A stretch of DNA of 64,000 bases from a virus. The translations under genes were made by a program, and so were the position numbers. The first letter of the stretch is position 1; every line of letters starts with the position of its first letter. The notes under the pieces were generated by a model. It saw only the letters and a list, made by a program, of their open reading frames with translations, was not told the origin of the DNA and searched no databases. The stretch lies in the IMG/VR virus record IMGVR_UViG_3300028393_000039, positions 1 to 64,000 of that record. One strand, given 5' to 3'. Of this stretch, positions 26,572 through 35,379 are shown one piece after another.

Positions 26572-26605
26572 AAAACCCTCCAATAGTCGCCTAAGGGAGG
26601 GTTTT
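26572..26605. terminator. Terminator before terminase gene
   Basis: AAAACCCTCC / GGAGGGTTTT inverted repeat with a 14-nt loop. It ends the minus-strand operon 30340-26623. Confidence 0.75.
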
Positions 26606-26622
26606 AATATTATTATGTTATT

Positions 26623-27963
26623 TTATTTTGGCATCGATATACCTAAACCACTTAAAAAATCATCCAAATCATCGTCGTCATCTTCACCATCATTAGAAGG
26701 TTCTTCACCTTTTTCTTCTTTTTTCCAATTATCATATTCAGATTTTAAATCTTGAGCTTCACGCATAATTTCTTCAAATCTTGAGGTTGCTTTCTTATTT
26801 TTTTTCTCATCAGTTGAAATTACATCACCCATTATCTGCAAAAACTCTTGAGCTGGAATTTGGTAAAGTTGAATATGGAACCAATTTATTAAACCTTTAT
26901 TGTCTTCATCAAACATTTCATCAGGTAATGTAAATCTTAATTTTTCATAAATTTCAGGTCCAATTCTCAATTGCATCGGCTCATTTGCCAAAGTATCAGT
27001 TTGTCCCATCACATTTGCTCTCATACTTGGTTCTTTTGGTAATCCGTGCCTACCTTTAGACGCTTCAATTCCTTTAATAATTTCGTGACATAAGATTGGG
27101 AAAAATGCTCCTGTAGCAACAATTTTTGTATCGGGTGCCTCTTCTCTATCTCCACCTTGTTCTTCAAAATTATCTAAATCTTCCTCGTCAGGTTCGTCTA
27201 ATTCTACTTTACCGGCAACACCTTGTCCTGTTTCAGACATCATTTCAATCATTTGTTCCATACTAAAATAGAAGAAATCATTAATAGCCATTATTGTTAA
27301 ATAATTAGGATATAATCTTGGATTGATTGCGTCTAATCTTCTTTTAACTTCAGGTTTTTGAAATACGTAGTGTCCTTTTTTTGCGGCACCTTGAATAAGT
27401 GCGTTTATAATATTTCTTTTGTGTTTTTCTAACTCAAATTCTTCTTCAGGTGTTAAATCTTCAATATCAAAAGATGGTATTTCTAACTTTGGTTTTTTAT
27501 CGCCTTCTTCTTCATCCTCTTCATCATCATCTTTTGGTTCTTCGGGAGAGTATCTAAAATTTGAAACGTCGATTTGTTCCCCTAAACGAGGGTCAATAAT
27601 ATACCAACTTGGGTCAGCTTCAGTTTCATCTAAACAAATTTCAACAGCCAAATCTTTAAGAGGTTCTTTTACTCTTGATTCTAAATTCATAACTTCTTGG
27701 GCTTTTCTCATCATTTCACCCATAAGCATTTGCTTAACTTGTCCAGCACTTAAATCTTGAATACCTGTAACTTCTTTTAGTTTATCAACAACTTTTCCAA
27801 ATCTTGATGAAACAAGTTTTTGTACGTCTTGTACTCCACCTTTTAAAGCCGGATTTTTAGCGTATAAACTTTCGGGGTCACCCAATTTTCTTTCCAAATT
27901 TGGGTCCATTCTTTCAGGTCTACCGCCGTAATCAATCTGTTCTTTTATTCTTTTTTTATTCAT
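26623..27963 (-). CDS. Putative virion protein upstream of terminase
   Basis: This 446-residue protein starts MNKKRIKEQIDYG, a short basic leader with IKE before Q. It has two acidic low-complexity stretches (PKDDDEEDEEEGDKKPK near residue 150 and DGEDDDDDLDDF at the end). The rest is helical, with a conserved-looking core VATGAFFPILCHEIIKGIEA. Location in the head block suggests a capsid or neck role. No named family recognised. The start overlaps the upstream gene by 8 nt. Confidence 0.6.
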   Translation of the reverse strand: MNKKRIKEQIDYGGRPERMDPNLERKLGDPESLYAKNPALKGGVQDVQKLVSSRFGKVVDKLKEVTGIQDLSAGQVKQMLMGEMMRKAQEVMNLESRVKEPLKDLAVEICLDETEADPSWYIIDPRLGEQIDVSNFRYSPEEPKDDDEEDEEEGDKKPKLEIPSFDIEDLTPEEEFELEKHKRNIINALIQGAAKKGHYVFQKPEVKRRLDAINPRLYPNYLTIMAINDFFYFSMEQMIEMMSETGQGVAGKVELDEPDEEDLDNFEEQGGDREEAPDTKIVATGAFFPILCHEIIKGIEASKGRHGLPKEPSMRANVMGQTDTLANEPMQLRIGPEIYEKLRFTLPDEMFDEDNKGLINWFHIQLYQIPAQEFLQIMGDVISTDEKKNKKATSRFEEIMREAQDLKSEYDNWKKEEKGEEPSNDGEDDDDDLDDFLSGLGISMPK

Positions 27964-28729
27964 TGTCTAAAATTTTCATTATTGCGTTAATTACTTCAGT
28001 TTTTGCTCTTTCAGGTGAAATTGCTCTTGGAGCTTCTTTCTCACCAGGATTTGGATTTTGACCGGGACTTATTGGTCTTGGTCTAGTTGTAGGTTTTGTT
28101 ATTGGTTTTGTTGGTGCAGTTGTTGTATTCGCCCTTGGAGCTTCTTTCTCACCAGGATTTGGATTTTGACCGGGACTTATTGGTCTTGGTCTAGTTGTAG
28201 GTTTTGTCACCGGTTTTGTAGGTGCGGTTGTTGTATCTTCTGAAAGATATTGTAATAAATCACCTTTACTGATTCTTGGTGGTATATGTTTTTCTACTAT
28301 TCTCATAATTTCGTTTTCTAAAAACAAAGATACAGGATTTTTTCCTTCTTTCAAACTTTTTTTTACTGCTTGAACGCATCTTTCAAATTTTCTTGTTTTT
28401 TTAGGTCCAACTTGAGAGTGACATATTGCCCAAGGATTAGGTTCAGATTTTTTAACTTTATTTTTACCCTCCTCCATTTCTCCTTCCATTTTTGTTGCGG
28501 TTATGGAGTTATCTAAAGGATTTTTTTTAATTGCGTAACCTTTATCACTAGCAGGTAGTGTCCCCCCTTTATCTCCAACTTTATAAGACGGTTGAGATGG
28601 TAATGTGGTAATTTGTTCACCAATCATTTTACTATGTAACTCATCAATTTGAGATTCTGTTAACTTTGAAACAGTCTTGGATGATAATCCTGATTTTATC
28701 AGTTGAAGTGCCTTTATATTATTTTTCAT
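27956..28729 (-). CDS. Protein with NPWAICHS module and Pro-rich repeats
   Basis: This 257-residue protein is read from the ATG at 28729 (MKNNIKALQLIKSG). Residues about 22-40 carry the leader-like pattern SKLTESQIDELHSKMIGEQ. A short Cys-containing module, NPWAICHSQVGPKKTRKFER, then CVQAVKK, follows and is similar to small modules I recall from marine phages. The C-terminal third is two near-identical 36-residue Pro/Thr-rich repeats (TTTAPTKPxTKPTTRPRPIS...). It is probably an internal or decorating virion protein. Confidence 0.55.
   Translation of the reverse strand: MKNNIKALQLIKSGLSSKTVSKLTESQIDELHSKMIGEQITTLPSQPSYKVGDKGGTLPASDKGYAIKKNPLDNSITATKMEGEMEEGKNKVKKSEPNPWAICHSQVGPKKTRKFERCVQAVKKSLKEGKNPVSLFLENEIMRIVEKHIPPRISKGDLLQYLSEDTTTAPTKPVTKPTTRPRPISPGQNPNPGEKEAPRANTTTAPTKPITKPTTRPRPISPGQNPNPGEKEAPRAISPERAKTEVINAIMKILDNE
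28022..28237. repeat. Tandem repeat, two 108-bp units
   Basis: Two adjacent 108-bp copies (offset measured from the shared AGCTTCTTTCTCACCAGG at 28031 and 28139) lie inside the Pro-rich protein gene and differ at a few positions. They encode 36 residues each and keep the frame. Confidence 0.85.
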
Positions 28730-29114
28730 ATACAACTTTTTTTTCAAACTCAAGGATTAAATCCTTTTCGTATAATAAATCTTTTATTTTTTGTTCTGTA
28801 TCATTAAACCTAAAAACCATTCTCGGTTGTTTAACCGTATCATCCTCTTCCCACGCTAAAGCGACAACCCCATCAACAGCATCAATCATCGAAAAATAAT
28901 CGGAGTTTTGAATTAACTCCAACTTTATGTTAGTGTCCCTCAAAACTCCTACTTTTGTAATATATTTTAGTTCAGGTGGTAAAGGGTAACCATTACAAGG
29001 TTTACTATCCCATCCATCTCCCCAAACTTCTTGTTCATCCGAAAAAATAAATTCATAAATGTTATCACCTTTAAAGTTTGGTCCCAAACCATTAACATAA
29101 ATTAGATAACTCAT
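28719..29114 (-). CDS. Conserved-looking unknown protein in head block
   Basis: This 131-residue compact acidic protein has a readable globular pattern (YIYVNGLGPNFKGDNIYEFI-like start, DGWDSKPCNGYPLPPE, AVDGVVALAWEEDD). It overlaps both neighbours by a few nt, so it is translated within the 30340-26623 operon. Function unknown. Confidence 0.65.
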   Translation of the reverse strand: MSYLIYVNGLGPNFKGDNIYEFIFSDEQEVWGDGWDSKPCNGYPLPPELKYITKVGVLRDTNIKLELIQNSDYFSMIDAVDGVVALAWEEDDTVKQPRMVFRFNDTEQKIKDLLYEKDLILEFEKKVVYEK

Positions 29115-30340
29115 AGAACAAGTCCTTCAGGTGAAATTTTAATTTGTTTATCTTTATTTTCAAAAACCAAATTTTTCTTATTTGTTTTACCAACAAAAAC
29201 AAAGGTACGATTTTCTTCTAAAAATTTTTGTGATGCAAGTTCTTGTTCAATAGTTTCACTTAATTTGATAACGTCTTTCATTTTTCTTTTTGCATCAGAT
29301 TTAGTAACTAATTTTCTTTTTTGTTGACTTTCTTTAATCATTCTTTGTTCTTTATCTGAAACTTGGAAATATTTTGAAATAACTTTATCAATTTTTGACT
29401 CACCAAAAATGCTATCAATTATTGAATGATACATTTCACCCATCTCTCCTTCAGGTTCTGTACCCATATCAGGCATTTCACCTCCCGTATCTTCTCCGCC
29501 CATATCAGGAATATCAGGTATTTCTTCTTCTCCGCCCATATCTTCCATCCCTTCTTCTTCGTCAAATTTTGAAATAATATCTTCCTTATCTTCTTCTGAT
29601 AAATTTTTCAAATCAGCGGCAGATAAAACCATATTAATAACGTACTTAATATTCTCAGATGTTAATCCTTTTTCATTATCAAATTCTCTCATTTTCTGGG
29701 TTAATTTACCTGTAAGTTTTTGAATTGATTTGAATGTAACTTCTTCTTCTTTTTCACCCATATCAGGCATTCCTTCATCGCCTCCCATATCACCCATATC
29801 AGGCATATCTCCTCCTTCCATATCTCCTGTTGGTATTTCAGCCCCTTCAGGTGAAGGAGGTGTTGCATCAGGTGAAGCTGGTAATTCAGGTGTTGGTACT
29901 GCTGGTGGTTCTGATGGTGGAGGAAGTTCCGCAATAGGTTCATCTCCTGCCGGAGCAGATTTTGGAGTTTTTAAAACAAACTTTTTTTGTTCTCCAAATA
30001 AAGAAGTACCTTCTTCATTCTCAGTCAATCTATTAACTTCTTTTGTTAAAAGATTTAATCTTTTTAGAGCCTGAGAATACGAAGAATAATACTTTCTGTT
30101 TTTCATAGGTTCAATATAATCAGTCGCAGATTCAGAAATTGTTTTTTTGATGATATAACCCTGTTTTTCTTTTACAATTTCATAGTTATTTCCATCTGCT
30201 AAACTAATCCCATATTCTGACCTAGATGTTTCGTTGATGTTGGATGGTCTATTTTCATTATATCTTGAGAGTTCAATTATTCTCTTGATTTTTTCTTGCC
30301 CTTCCAATTTTTCACTTCCGAGCGGTTTTAAGTCTCCCAT
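29111..30340 (-). CDS. Virion protein with Met/Asp/Gly-rich disordered region
   Basis: This 409-residue protein has an N-terminal globular part of about 110 residues. A Pro-rich segment (PPPSEPPAVPTPELPASP) and acidic MPDMG-type repeats follow in two places (about residues 175-200 and 265-305). The C-terminus is helical and basic. It is the first gene of the operon, with two TATTTAT elements upstream. A structural or assembly role is inferred. Confidence 0.6.
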   Translation of the reverse strand: MGDLKPLGSEKLEGQEKIKRIIELSRYNENRPSNINETSRSEYGISLADGNNYEIVKEKQGYIIKKTISESATDYIEPMKNRKYYSSYSQALKRLNLLTKEVNRLTENEEGTSLFGEQKKFVLKTPKSAPAGDEPIAELPPPSEPPAVPTPELPASPDATPPSPEGAEIPTGDMEGGDMPDMGDMGGDEGMPDMGEKEEEVTFKSIQKLTGKLTQKMREFDNEKGLTSENIKYVINMVLSAADLKNLSEEDKEDIISKFDEEEGMEDMGGEEEIPDIPDMGGEDTGGEMPDMGTEPEGEMGEMYHSIIDSIFGESKIDKVISKYFQVSDKEQRMIKESQQKRKLVTKSDAKRKMKDVIKLSETIEQELASQKFLEENRTFVFVGKTNKKNLVFENKDKQIKISPEGLVL

Positions 30341-30374
30341 ATTTTGAGTTTTTAAATTATTTTAATTTTTCTTT

Positions 30375-30392
30375 ATAAATATACAATAAATA
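30375..30392 (-). promoter_or_regulatory. Two late promoter-like TATTTAT elements (minus)
   Basis: Copies at 30375-30381 and 30386-30392, 34 and 45 nt upstream of the start at 30340. They head the operon that ends at the terminator 26572-26605. Confidence 0.5.
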
Positions 30393-30401
30393 GTAAATAT
30401 T

Positions 30402-31142
30402 TTATTCTATCGTTTTTCTTTCAATAGATAATTCTTTATCTTTAAGTTTTGTTTTAAGTTCAAATAACCTACCGATATACCCTGAACGTCTCAAATACTT
30501 AAAAACCAAATTTTCATAAGAAAGTTCCCCTTCTTTTTCTAAACCTGATTGTCTATATTCTTTAATCTTTTCTTTTAAGTCTTTTAATTTTTTCCCATCA
30601 TTTCCCTCTTTGGCTTCTTCAAGAGCCTTATCTATCTTTGATGTCCAAGTTTTAATTTTGGTTTTTAATAATTCCATATCAATATTCTTATGTTTTTTTG
30701 GCGGAACATTAACCCACTCATCATACATTACAGAATATATACCTTCACTAAATTTTTCATCTTTTGCATCTTGGGCGTAAACCTCAACATCAAAACCATA
30801 AATTTTTATATCATGTTTATCATTAAATGCATCTTTTTTCAAATCAAACATTTCTTTATAAAGCTCAGGATTATCTAAACCTTCAAAATCAACTAAAAGG
30901 TGTAAGTCAAAATCTGAATATTCCGACCAATTAAAATTGGCTAATGAACCCATTAAATGAATATCTACTATGAATACATCTTCACCCAATTCATCAGAAA
31001 ATTCATCAGCAATTTTTAATAATTTTGTTCTAATATTATTTTTAAGTTTTGCTTTTTTTGGTTCTGCGGAATTTTCCCAAACTTTGGGATTTAGAGTATC
31101 CCTAACTTCAAAACTATTCAATATTTTTTGAAAATCTTTCAT
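30402..31142 (-). CDS. Nucleotidyltransferase-fold protein
   Basis: This 246-residue protein has the polymerase-beta-type nucleotidyltransferase signature LMGSLANFNWSEYSDFDLHL (hGS...DhDh), and a third acidic residue in GFDVEVYAQD. These are the three metal-binding carboxylates. The C-terminal half is helical and basic. Such proteins transfer nucleotides to RNA, protein or small molecules; the target here is unknown. It sits among head genes and has a TATTTAT element 5 nt before its start, so it is expressed like a virion gene. Confidence 0.7.
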   Translation of the reverse strand: MKDFQKILNSFEVRDTLNPKVWENSAEPKKAKLKNNIRTKLLKIADEFSDELGEDVFIVDIHLMGSLANFNWSEYSDFDLHLLVDFEGLDNPELYKEMFDLKKDAFNDKHDIKIYGFDVEVYAQDAKDEKFSEGIYSVMYDEWVNVPPKKHKNIDMELLKTKIKTWTSKIDKALEEAKEGNDGKKLKDLKEKIKEYRQSGLEKEGELSYENLVFKYLRRSGYIGRLFELKTKLKDKELSIERKTIE

Positions 31143-31147
31143 TAATA

Positions 31148-31154
31148 ATAAATA
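31148..31154 (-). promoter_or_regulatory. Late promoter-like TATTTAT (minus), 5 nt before start
   Basis: Element 5 nt upstream of the nucleotidyltransferase start at 31142. Confidence 0.5.
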
Positions 31155-31163
31155 GTTGGATAA

Positions 31164-31406
31164 TTAGAGTTTTTTATATTTGTATTTTTTTGCTATTTCA
31201 GCCATAAAAAATTTTCCTTGAGATTCTGCGGTTCTAAATTTTGTGTAGATTTGGTGGGGGACATTTTCATACTCATAAACTAACCCGTTATTAAATTCTG
31301 TAATAAGTGATTTTGTCTCTGTATCAAATGTTGTTTTTTTAATGTTTGAGGACTCAATTTCATTAATAATCTTCGTCCCATCTATCATCTCTCTTTTTAC
31401 TGCCAT
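31164..31406 (-). CDS. KTSC-domain protein
   Basis: In this 80-residue protein, after about 18 residues comes a KTSC-type domain: SSNIKKTTFDTETKSLITEF, then NNGLVYEYENVPHQIYTKF, then AESQGKFFMAEIAKKYKY. That matches the SS.i....Y......L.v.F..G..Y.Y..VP pattern. The domain is small and of uncertain function, often near nucleic-acid genes. It overlaps the next upstream gene by 44 nt. Confidence 0.75.
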   Translation of the reverse strand: MAVKREMIDGTKIINEIESSNIKKTTFDTETKSLITEFNNGLVYEYENVPHQIYTKFRTAESQGKFFMAEIAKKYKYKKL

Positions 31407-31698
31407 CTTTTAAAGGTGTTAATTCGTTTATTTGTTTTAACTTTGGAATCATATATTCTTCAAATTCTTCCCAAGTAATATCAAAATAAGATTTTAAGTC
31501 GTTAAATAAAGTCAATTTTTCATTTTGCATAGTGTGATGCAACCTCATCAATTCTTCTGTATAAAATGGAGGTTTCTCCAAATCTTTTTCACTCCATTCG
31601 TATCTTTGAAATAATTCCCTTAACTCTTTGTAAATTGAGAGGAATTTTTTATCAAAATCACTATACTTTAAAAATTTCTCAAATGGTTTTAGTTTCAT
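31363..31698 (-). CDS. Small helical protein, unknown function
   Basis: This 111-residue, mostly helical, charged protein (FEKFLKYSDFDKKFLSIYKE, ITWEEFEEYMIPKLKQINEL) overlaps the KTSC gene by 44 nt in a different frame, an unusually long overlap in this genome. No family recognised. Confidence 0.55.
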   Translation of the reverse strand: MKLKPFEKFLKYSDFDKKFLSIYKELRELFQRYEWSEKDLEKPPFYTEELMRLHHTMQNEKLTLFNDLKSYFDITWEEFEEYMIPKLKQINELTPLKDGSKKRDDRWDEDY

Positions 31699-31707
31699 CT
31701 TACTATA

Positions 31708-32211
31708 TTATGAGTTTGTTGTCGTATTTTTATTATATTCTAAACAAGTTGGTATTTTAGCAATTGTTTGGAATTTTTTTAATCGATTCCAAGTGTCATC
31801 CCAATTATACTTCATCTCACCTTCCATCCATCGCCAAAGATTTTGATTATCATATTTAAATGTTTTCCAAATTGCTGATAATTCATTAACCGTTTTAATT
31901 TCATCTAATACTTTAATAAAATCTTCATTTGTTCCTCTCCCTTTCATAGACTTGTATAATCTGTCATTCCACGCCTTTATTTTAGTAGTATTTGAATCAG
32001 GTTGAATTTTACCGCAATAAGTAAGAAGTTGACTTAATTTATTTTTTGCAGGATTTTCTTTTTTACATCCTCCTTTCTCTATTCCTGGAGTAAAGATAAC
32101 ACCCGCTAAAGCTGGGTCTGAAGCAACATCAAAAAGACCAGGTTGTTCTTTTATTACTCTTTTAACAATTTTTACTAAATCATTTTCTGTTATTCTTATT
32201 ATCCTTGCCAT
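31708..32211 (-). CDS. Internal-protein candidate with targeting-like N-terminus
   Basis: This 167-residue protein has an N-terminus (RIITENDLVKIVKRVIKEQ-type: IIRITENDLVKIVKRVIKEQ) that matches the leaders of the genes at 13238 and 13852. The body has two pairs of Cys (GGCKKENPAKN, LLTYCGKIQ) and a helical segment GRGTNEDFIKVLDEIKTVNE. The leader and putative IKE/Q site suggest packaging and cleavage in the prohead. Function of the body is unknown. Confidence 0.6.
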   Translation of the reverse strand: MARIIRITENDLVKIVKRVIKEQPGLFDVASDPALAGVIFTPGIEKGGCKKENPAKNKLSQLLTYCGKIQPDSNTTKIKAWNDRLYKSMKGRGTNEDFIKVLDEIKTVNELSAIWKTFKYDNQNLWRWMEGEMKYNWDDTWNRLKKFQTIAKIPTCLEYNKNTTTNS

Positions 32212-32224
32212 AACATTTTTTATA

Positions 32225-32231
32225 ATAAATA
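32225..32231 (-). promoter_or_regulatory. Late promoter-like TATTTAT (minus)
   Basis: Element 13 nt upstream of the start at 32211. Confidence 0.5.
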
Positions 32232-32246
32232 CCCCATAAAATTAAA

Positions 32247-32266
32247 AACCCCCATTTAAGGGGGTT
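32247..32266. terminator. Terminator after heat-shock gene
   Basis: AACCCCC / GGGGGTT stem with a 6-nt loop, just downstream of the minus-strand Hsp20 gene. Confidence 0.75.
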
Positions 32267-32271
32267 AATGA

Positions 32272-32658
32272 TTACAACAAACTTATTCTTTTTTTCTTTT
32301 CCGTTTTCTTGTAGTTTGCAACAAATACGGTAAGTATACCATCTTCAATTGTTGCTTCGATGTTGTCGGGGTTATATTCTTGTCCGATTCTAAATTTTTG
32401 TGAAATAACTTTTTCTGTGTCTTCACCATTTAATTTATATGTTCTTTTACCATCAAGGTAAAGAACTCCCCCTTCCATTTCTACTTTTAAATTTGACTTA
32501 TTAAAGCCAGGAACATCAAAGAATAAGTAAGCTCCGTCTTTGGTGTAGTTTACCTCATAAGGTTCTTTATCTGAATTTTTAACAACCATATTACTATAAG
32601 TAGGTTGTGCGAAAAACCCATCAAAAAATTTGTCGAAATGTGAATTCAAGTAAATCAT
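32272..32658 (-). CDS. Small heat-shock protein (Hsp20 family)
   Basis: This 128-residue protein contains an alpha-crystallin domain. It has YLFFDVPGFNKSNLKVEMEG, then VLYLDGKRTY, then the characteristic IEATIEDGILTVFVANYKK ending and a C-terminal IXI-like RISLL. It would hold unfolded proteins for refolding or degradation. Its start faces the ClpC-like gene across a 170-nt intergenic region, so the two are divergent. T4-like marine phages often carry Hsp20 genes. A terminator follows. Confidence 0.88.
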   Translation of the reverse strand: MIYLNSHFDKFFDGFFAQPTYSNMVVKNSDKEPYEVNYTKDGAYLFFDVPGFNKSNLKVEMEGGVLYLDGKRTYKLNGEDTEKVISQKFRIGQEYNPDNIEATIEDGILTVFVANYKKTEKKKRISLL

Positions 32659-32670
32659 AATTTTTTTGTT

Positions 32671-32700
32671 TTGTTTTTTAAATTTATTTAATTATCTTTG
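32671..32700 (+). promoter_or_regulatory. Host-type promoter TTG-N19-TATCTTTG for clp gene
   Basis: TTG at 32671-32673, a 19-nt spacer and TATCTTTG at 32693-32700 match the Bacteroidota housekeeping promoter. The predicted leader to the ATG at 32829 is about 120 nt. A second, weaker candidate, TTG-N20-AACCTTTG, lies closer to the gene. Confidence 0.65.
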
Positions 32701-32828
32701 ATTAGTCAAGTTATGTGCCAACAGAACATATTATGACAAAATGACATACATAGAAAATTTTCAGGACAATTTGACAAAAAGTTTGGTAATGTCCAAAATT
32801 TGATGAACCTTTGTAAAAATTATAAATT

Positions 32829-34886
32829 ATGAATGAACTAATGGATGATGACGAAAAAATGATGAGTAAGAAAAAAACCTCATCAGAAAGTGATACACCT
32901 GTGTTAGATAATTTCAGTAGAGATTTAATTAAACTTGCCGAACAAGGTAAATTAGACCCTGTTATTGGTAGAGAAAAAGAAATCCTACGTATCGCACAGA
33001 TTTTATCTCGCAGAAAGAAAAATAACCCGATTATTATTGGTGACCCAGGTTGTGGTAAGACTGCAATTGTTGAGGGATTGGCAATTAAAATCTATAATGG
33101 TGATTGCCCGAGAAATTTGGTTGATAAAAGAATTGTTGAACTTGATTTGACTTCCGTTGTTGCTGGTACAAAATACAGAGGACAATTTGAGGAAAGATTG
33201 AAAGTTATTATGGAAGAACTCCACAACAATCCAAACATTATTGTCTTTATTGACGAGATTCATACTTTGGTTGGTTCTGGAAACTCTTCAGGTTCTATGG
33301 ACGGCTCCAACATCTTTAAACCTGCTCTTGCTCGTGGTGAGCTCCAATGCATCGGTGCAACCACATTAAATGAGTTCAGAAAGAATATTGAAAAAGATGG
33401 TGCATTAGAGCGCAGATTCCAAAAAATAATTGTTGAACCTTCATCAGTTAAGGAAACAATTGAGATTCTCAAAAACATAAGAGAAAAATATGAAACCTAT
33501 CACAAGGTGAATTATAGTGATGAAGTAATTGAAGCTTGTGTTAAACTTGCCGATAGATATATCACGGATAGAGGTTTTCCTGATAAAGCATTTGATATTT
33601 TGGATGAAGTTGGGGCGAGAATGCAAACCGAACTAAAAGTTCCTGAAGAAATTGAGGTATTGAAAAAACAAGCTGCGGAATTGAAACAATTAAAAGTTGA
33701 CGTTGTTAAAAGACAACAATACGAGAAAGCTGCAGAGTTAAGAGACAAAGAGAAAAAACTTATAACCAAGTTAGACGCCGAAAAAAAGAAGTTTGAAGAA
33801 CAAATGCAAAAAGATAAACAAAAAATATCTGTTGAAGATGTCTATTCTGTTGTATCGACTATGACTAATATTCCTGTGAGTAAAATGAATGTTGACGATA
33901 ACAAGGCACTTATAAATCTTGATAAATCCTTAATTGATAAGGTTATTGGACAGAATAATGCGGTTATTAAGATTGCGAAATCTATCAAAAGAAACAGATT
34001 AGGTATCAAAGACCCAAATCGTCCAATTGGTTCATTTGTATTTCTTGGTTCAACAGGTGTTGGTAAGACCTATCTGGCAAAGCAACTGGCAAAAGAGATT
34101 TTTGGTAGTGAGGATTCACTTATCAGAGTTGATATGTCTGAATACCAAGAGAAACATACTGTATCTAAATTAGTAGGAGCACCTCCGGGTTATGTTGGAT
34201 ATGAAGAAGGTGGACTTTTAACCGAAAAAGTTAAAAATAAACCATATTCGGTAATCTTGTTTGATGAAGTTGAGAAAGCTCATAAGGACGTGTTTACGGT
34301 TCTACTTCAAATACTTGATGATGGACACGTAACAGATAGTTTGGGTAGAAAAATCAACTTCAAAAACACCTTGATTATCCTTACATCAAACCTTGGGGTT
34401 AAAAAACTTCAGGACTTCGGAACAGGTATTGGTTTTAGTTCAAATGCTTATAGCAACGAAGAAGCCAAAAAACAAATGTTGATGAAAGAAATGAAAGCGT
34501 TTTTCGCACCTGAATTTATCAACAGGATTGATGACACGATTGTCTTCAACACGTTGTCTCCTGACGACATTAAGAAAATCACCCGAATTGAGTTGGATAA
34601 ACTGATGACTCGTTTGTTGGATATGAAATATGTTATCAAATATGACGATACGCTTGTTGATTATCTCACCAAGGTTGGTTATGATGAGGCATTTGGTGCA
34701 AGACCACTCAAAAGAGCAATCCAAGACAAAGTTGAGGATTTCTTATCAGAGGAGGTGTTACTTGGTAAAGTATTTGAGGACAAAACTTATATGTTGAGTG
34801 TTTCAGAAGAACAAGTCAATATAAATGAAGAGTTGGTTGTTGAGGAAAAACCAAAAAGAGTTAGTAGAAAAAAGAAAGTAGATTAA
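32829..34886 (+). CDS. ClpC-like AAA+ unfoldase with two ATPase domains
   Basis: This 685-residue protein has a first ATPase domain with Walker A GDPGCGKT (71-78) and Walker [12 protein letters not shown] short middle domain carries a UVR-type motif ([16 protein letters not shown], near 297-312) as in ClpC. The second ATPase domain has GSTGVGKT (407-414) and [15 protein letters not shown] at 533-536 corresponds to the ClpP-docking [LIV]GF loop that ClpB lacks. The usual N-terminal Clp_N repeat domain is missing, so substrate or adaptor choice must differ. A phage ClpP lies 11.6 kb downstream. It is followed by a strong terminator. Confidence 0.9.
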   Translation: MNELMDDDEKMMSKKKTSSESDTPVLDNFSRDLIKLAEQGKLDPVIGREKEILRIAQILSRRKKNNPIIIGDPGCGKTAIVEGLAIKIYNGDCPRNLVDKRIVELDLTSVVAGTKYRGQFEERLKVIMEELHNNPNIIVFIDEIHTLVGSGNSSGSMDGSNIFKPALARGELQCIGATTLNEFRKNIEKDGALERRFQKIIVEPSSVKETIEILKNIREKYETYHKVNYSDEVIEACVKLADRYITDRGFPDKAFDILDEVGARMQTELKVPEEIEVLKKQAAELKQLKVDVVKRQQYEKAAELRDKEKKLITKLDAEKKKFEEQMQKDKQKISVEDVYSVVSTMTNIPVSKMNVDDNKALINLDKSLIDKVIGQNNAVIKIAKSIKRNRLGIKDPNRPIGSFVFLGSTGVGKTYLAKQLAKEIFGSEDSLIRVDMSEYQEKHTVSKLVGAPPGYVGYEEGGLLTEKVKNKPYSVILFDEVEKAHKDVFTVLLQILDDGHVTDSLGRKINFKNTLIILTSNLGVKKLQDFGTGIGFSSNAYSNEEAKKQMLMKEMKAFFAPEFINRIDDTIVFNTLSPDDIKKITRIELDKLMTRLLDMKYVIKYDDTLVDYLTKVGYDEAFGARPLKRAIQDKVEDFLSEEVLLGKVFEDKTYMLSVSEEQVNINEELVVEEKPKRVSRKKKVD

Positions 34887-34897
34887 TTTTTTTATCA

Positions 34898-34922
34898 GGG
34901 GAACAAATGTTCCCCTTTTTTT
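34898..34922 (+). terminator. Terminator after ClpC-like gene
   Basis: GGGGAACA / TGTTCCCC hairpin followed by a long T run. Confidence 0.85.
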
Positions 34923-34933
34923 ATATTTTAAGA

Positions 34934-34940
34934 TATTTAT
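34934..34940 (+). promoter_or_regulatory. Late promoter-like TATTTAT, 4 nt before start
   Basis: Element 4 nt upstream of the HNH start at 34945. Confidence 0.45.
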
Positions 34941-34944
34941 AAAT

Positions 34945-35361
34945 ATGGAAAAATGGATTGAAATAAAAAAATTAGATAATCTCTATTCGGTATCAAATTT
35001 GGGCAGAGTTAAAAATAATAAAACCGGTAGAATTTTAAAACCAAGACTACATAAAAAAACAGGTTATATGAGAATAACAATAACATATAAAAAAAATATG
35101 TATTATTTTGAGTTACACAGATTAGTATTATCCTGTTTTAATGAAATTGAAGATATTAAAAATATGGAGGTTAATCATATTAACTGGAATGTTGCCGACA
35201 ATAGATTAGAAAATTTAGAATGGGTGACTAAATTTGATAATTTATCTAAAAAAAAGATAATAAATACTAAATCTTACAAGCTTTTTAAAAAATTAATAAT
35301 AAAATATGGTGACGATAATCTTTTAAATCTTTTGAAAGAAATAAAAAACCCCACCTTCTAA
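34945..35361 (+). CDS. NUMOD4/HNH homing endonuclease
   Basis: This 138-residue protein has an N-terminal NUMOD4-like motif (WIEIKKLDNLYSVSNLGRVK, then NNKTGRILKP). An HNH domain follows, with LHRLVLSCFN, EVNHINWNVADNRLENLEWV and a final N. It is a free-standing homing nuclease cassette with its own TATTTAT element and flanking terminators, inserted after the clp gene. Confidence 0.85.
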   Translation: MEKWIEIKKLDNLYSVSNLGRVKNNKTGRILKPRLHKKTGYMRITITYKKNMYYFELHRLVLSCFNEIEDIKNMEVNHINWNVADNRLENLEWVTKFDNLSKKKIINTKSYKLFKKLIIKYGDDNLLNLLKEIKNPTF

Positions 35362-35375
35362 TAAGAGTGGGGATT
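35347..35375. terminator. Bidirectional terminator between convergent genes
   Basis: AACCCCAC / GTGGGG stem that overlaps the last codons of the HNH gene. It serves the converging genes ending at 35361 and 35380. Confidence 0.7.
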
Positions 35376-35379
35376 TAAA

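Noticed and set aside
27419-27760. Ser-rich plus-strand frame opposite the acidic region of the 26623 gene
   Set aside because: Poly-Ser from the complement of GAA/GAT repeats; no independent signals.
28022-28237. The 108-bp repeat as a CRISPR or regulatory repeat
   Set aside because: Only two units, no spacers, and it keeps the reading frame of a Pro-rich protein.
29730-30074. Gly/Ser/Pro-rich plus-strand frame of 114 codons
   Set aside because: Complement of the Pro/Met/Asp repeats in the 29111-30340 gene.
33003-33769. Minus-strand frames opposite the clp gene
   Set aside because: The plus strand encodes a clearly conserved AAA+ protein; these are shadows.
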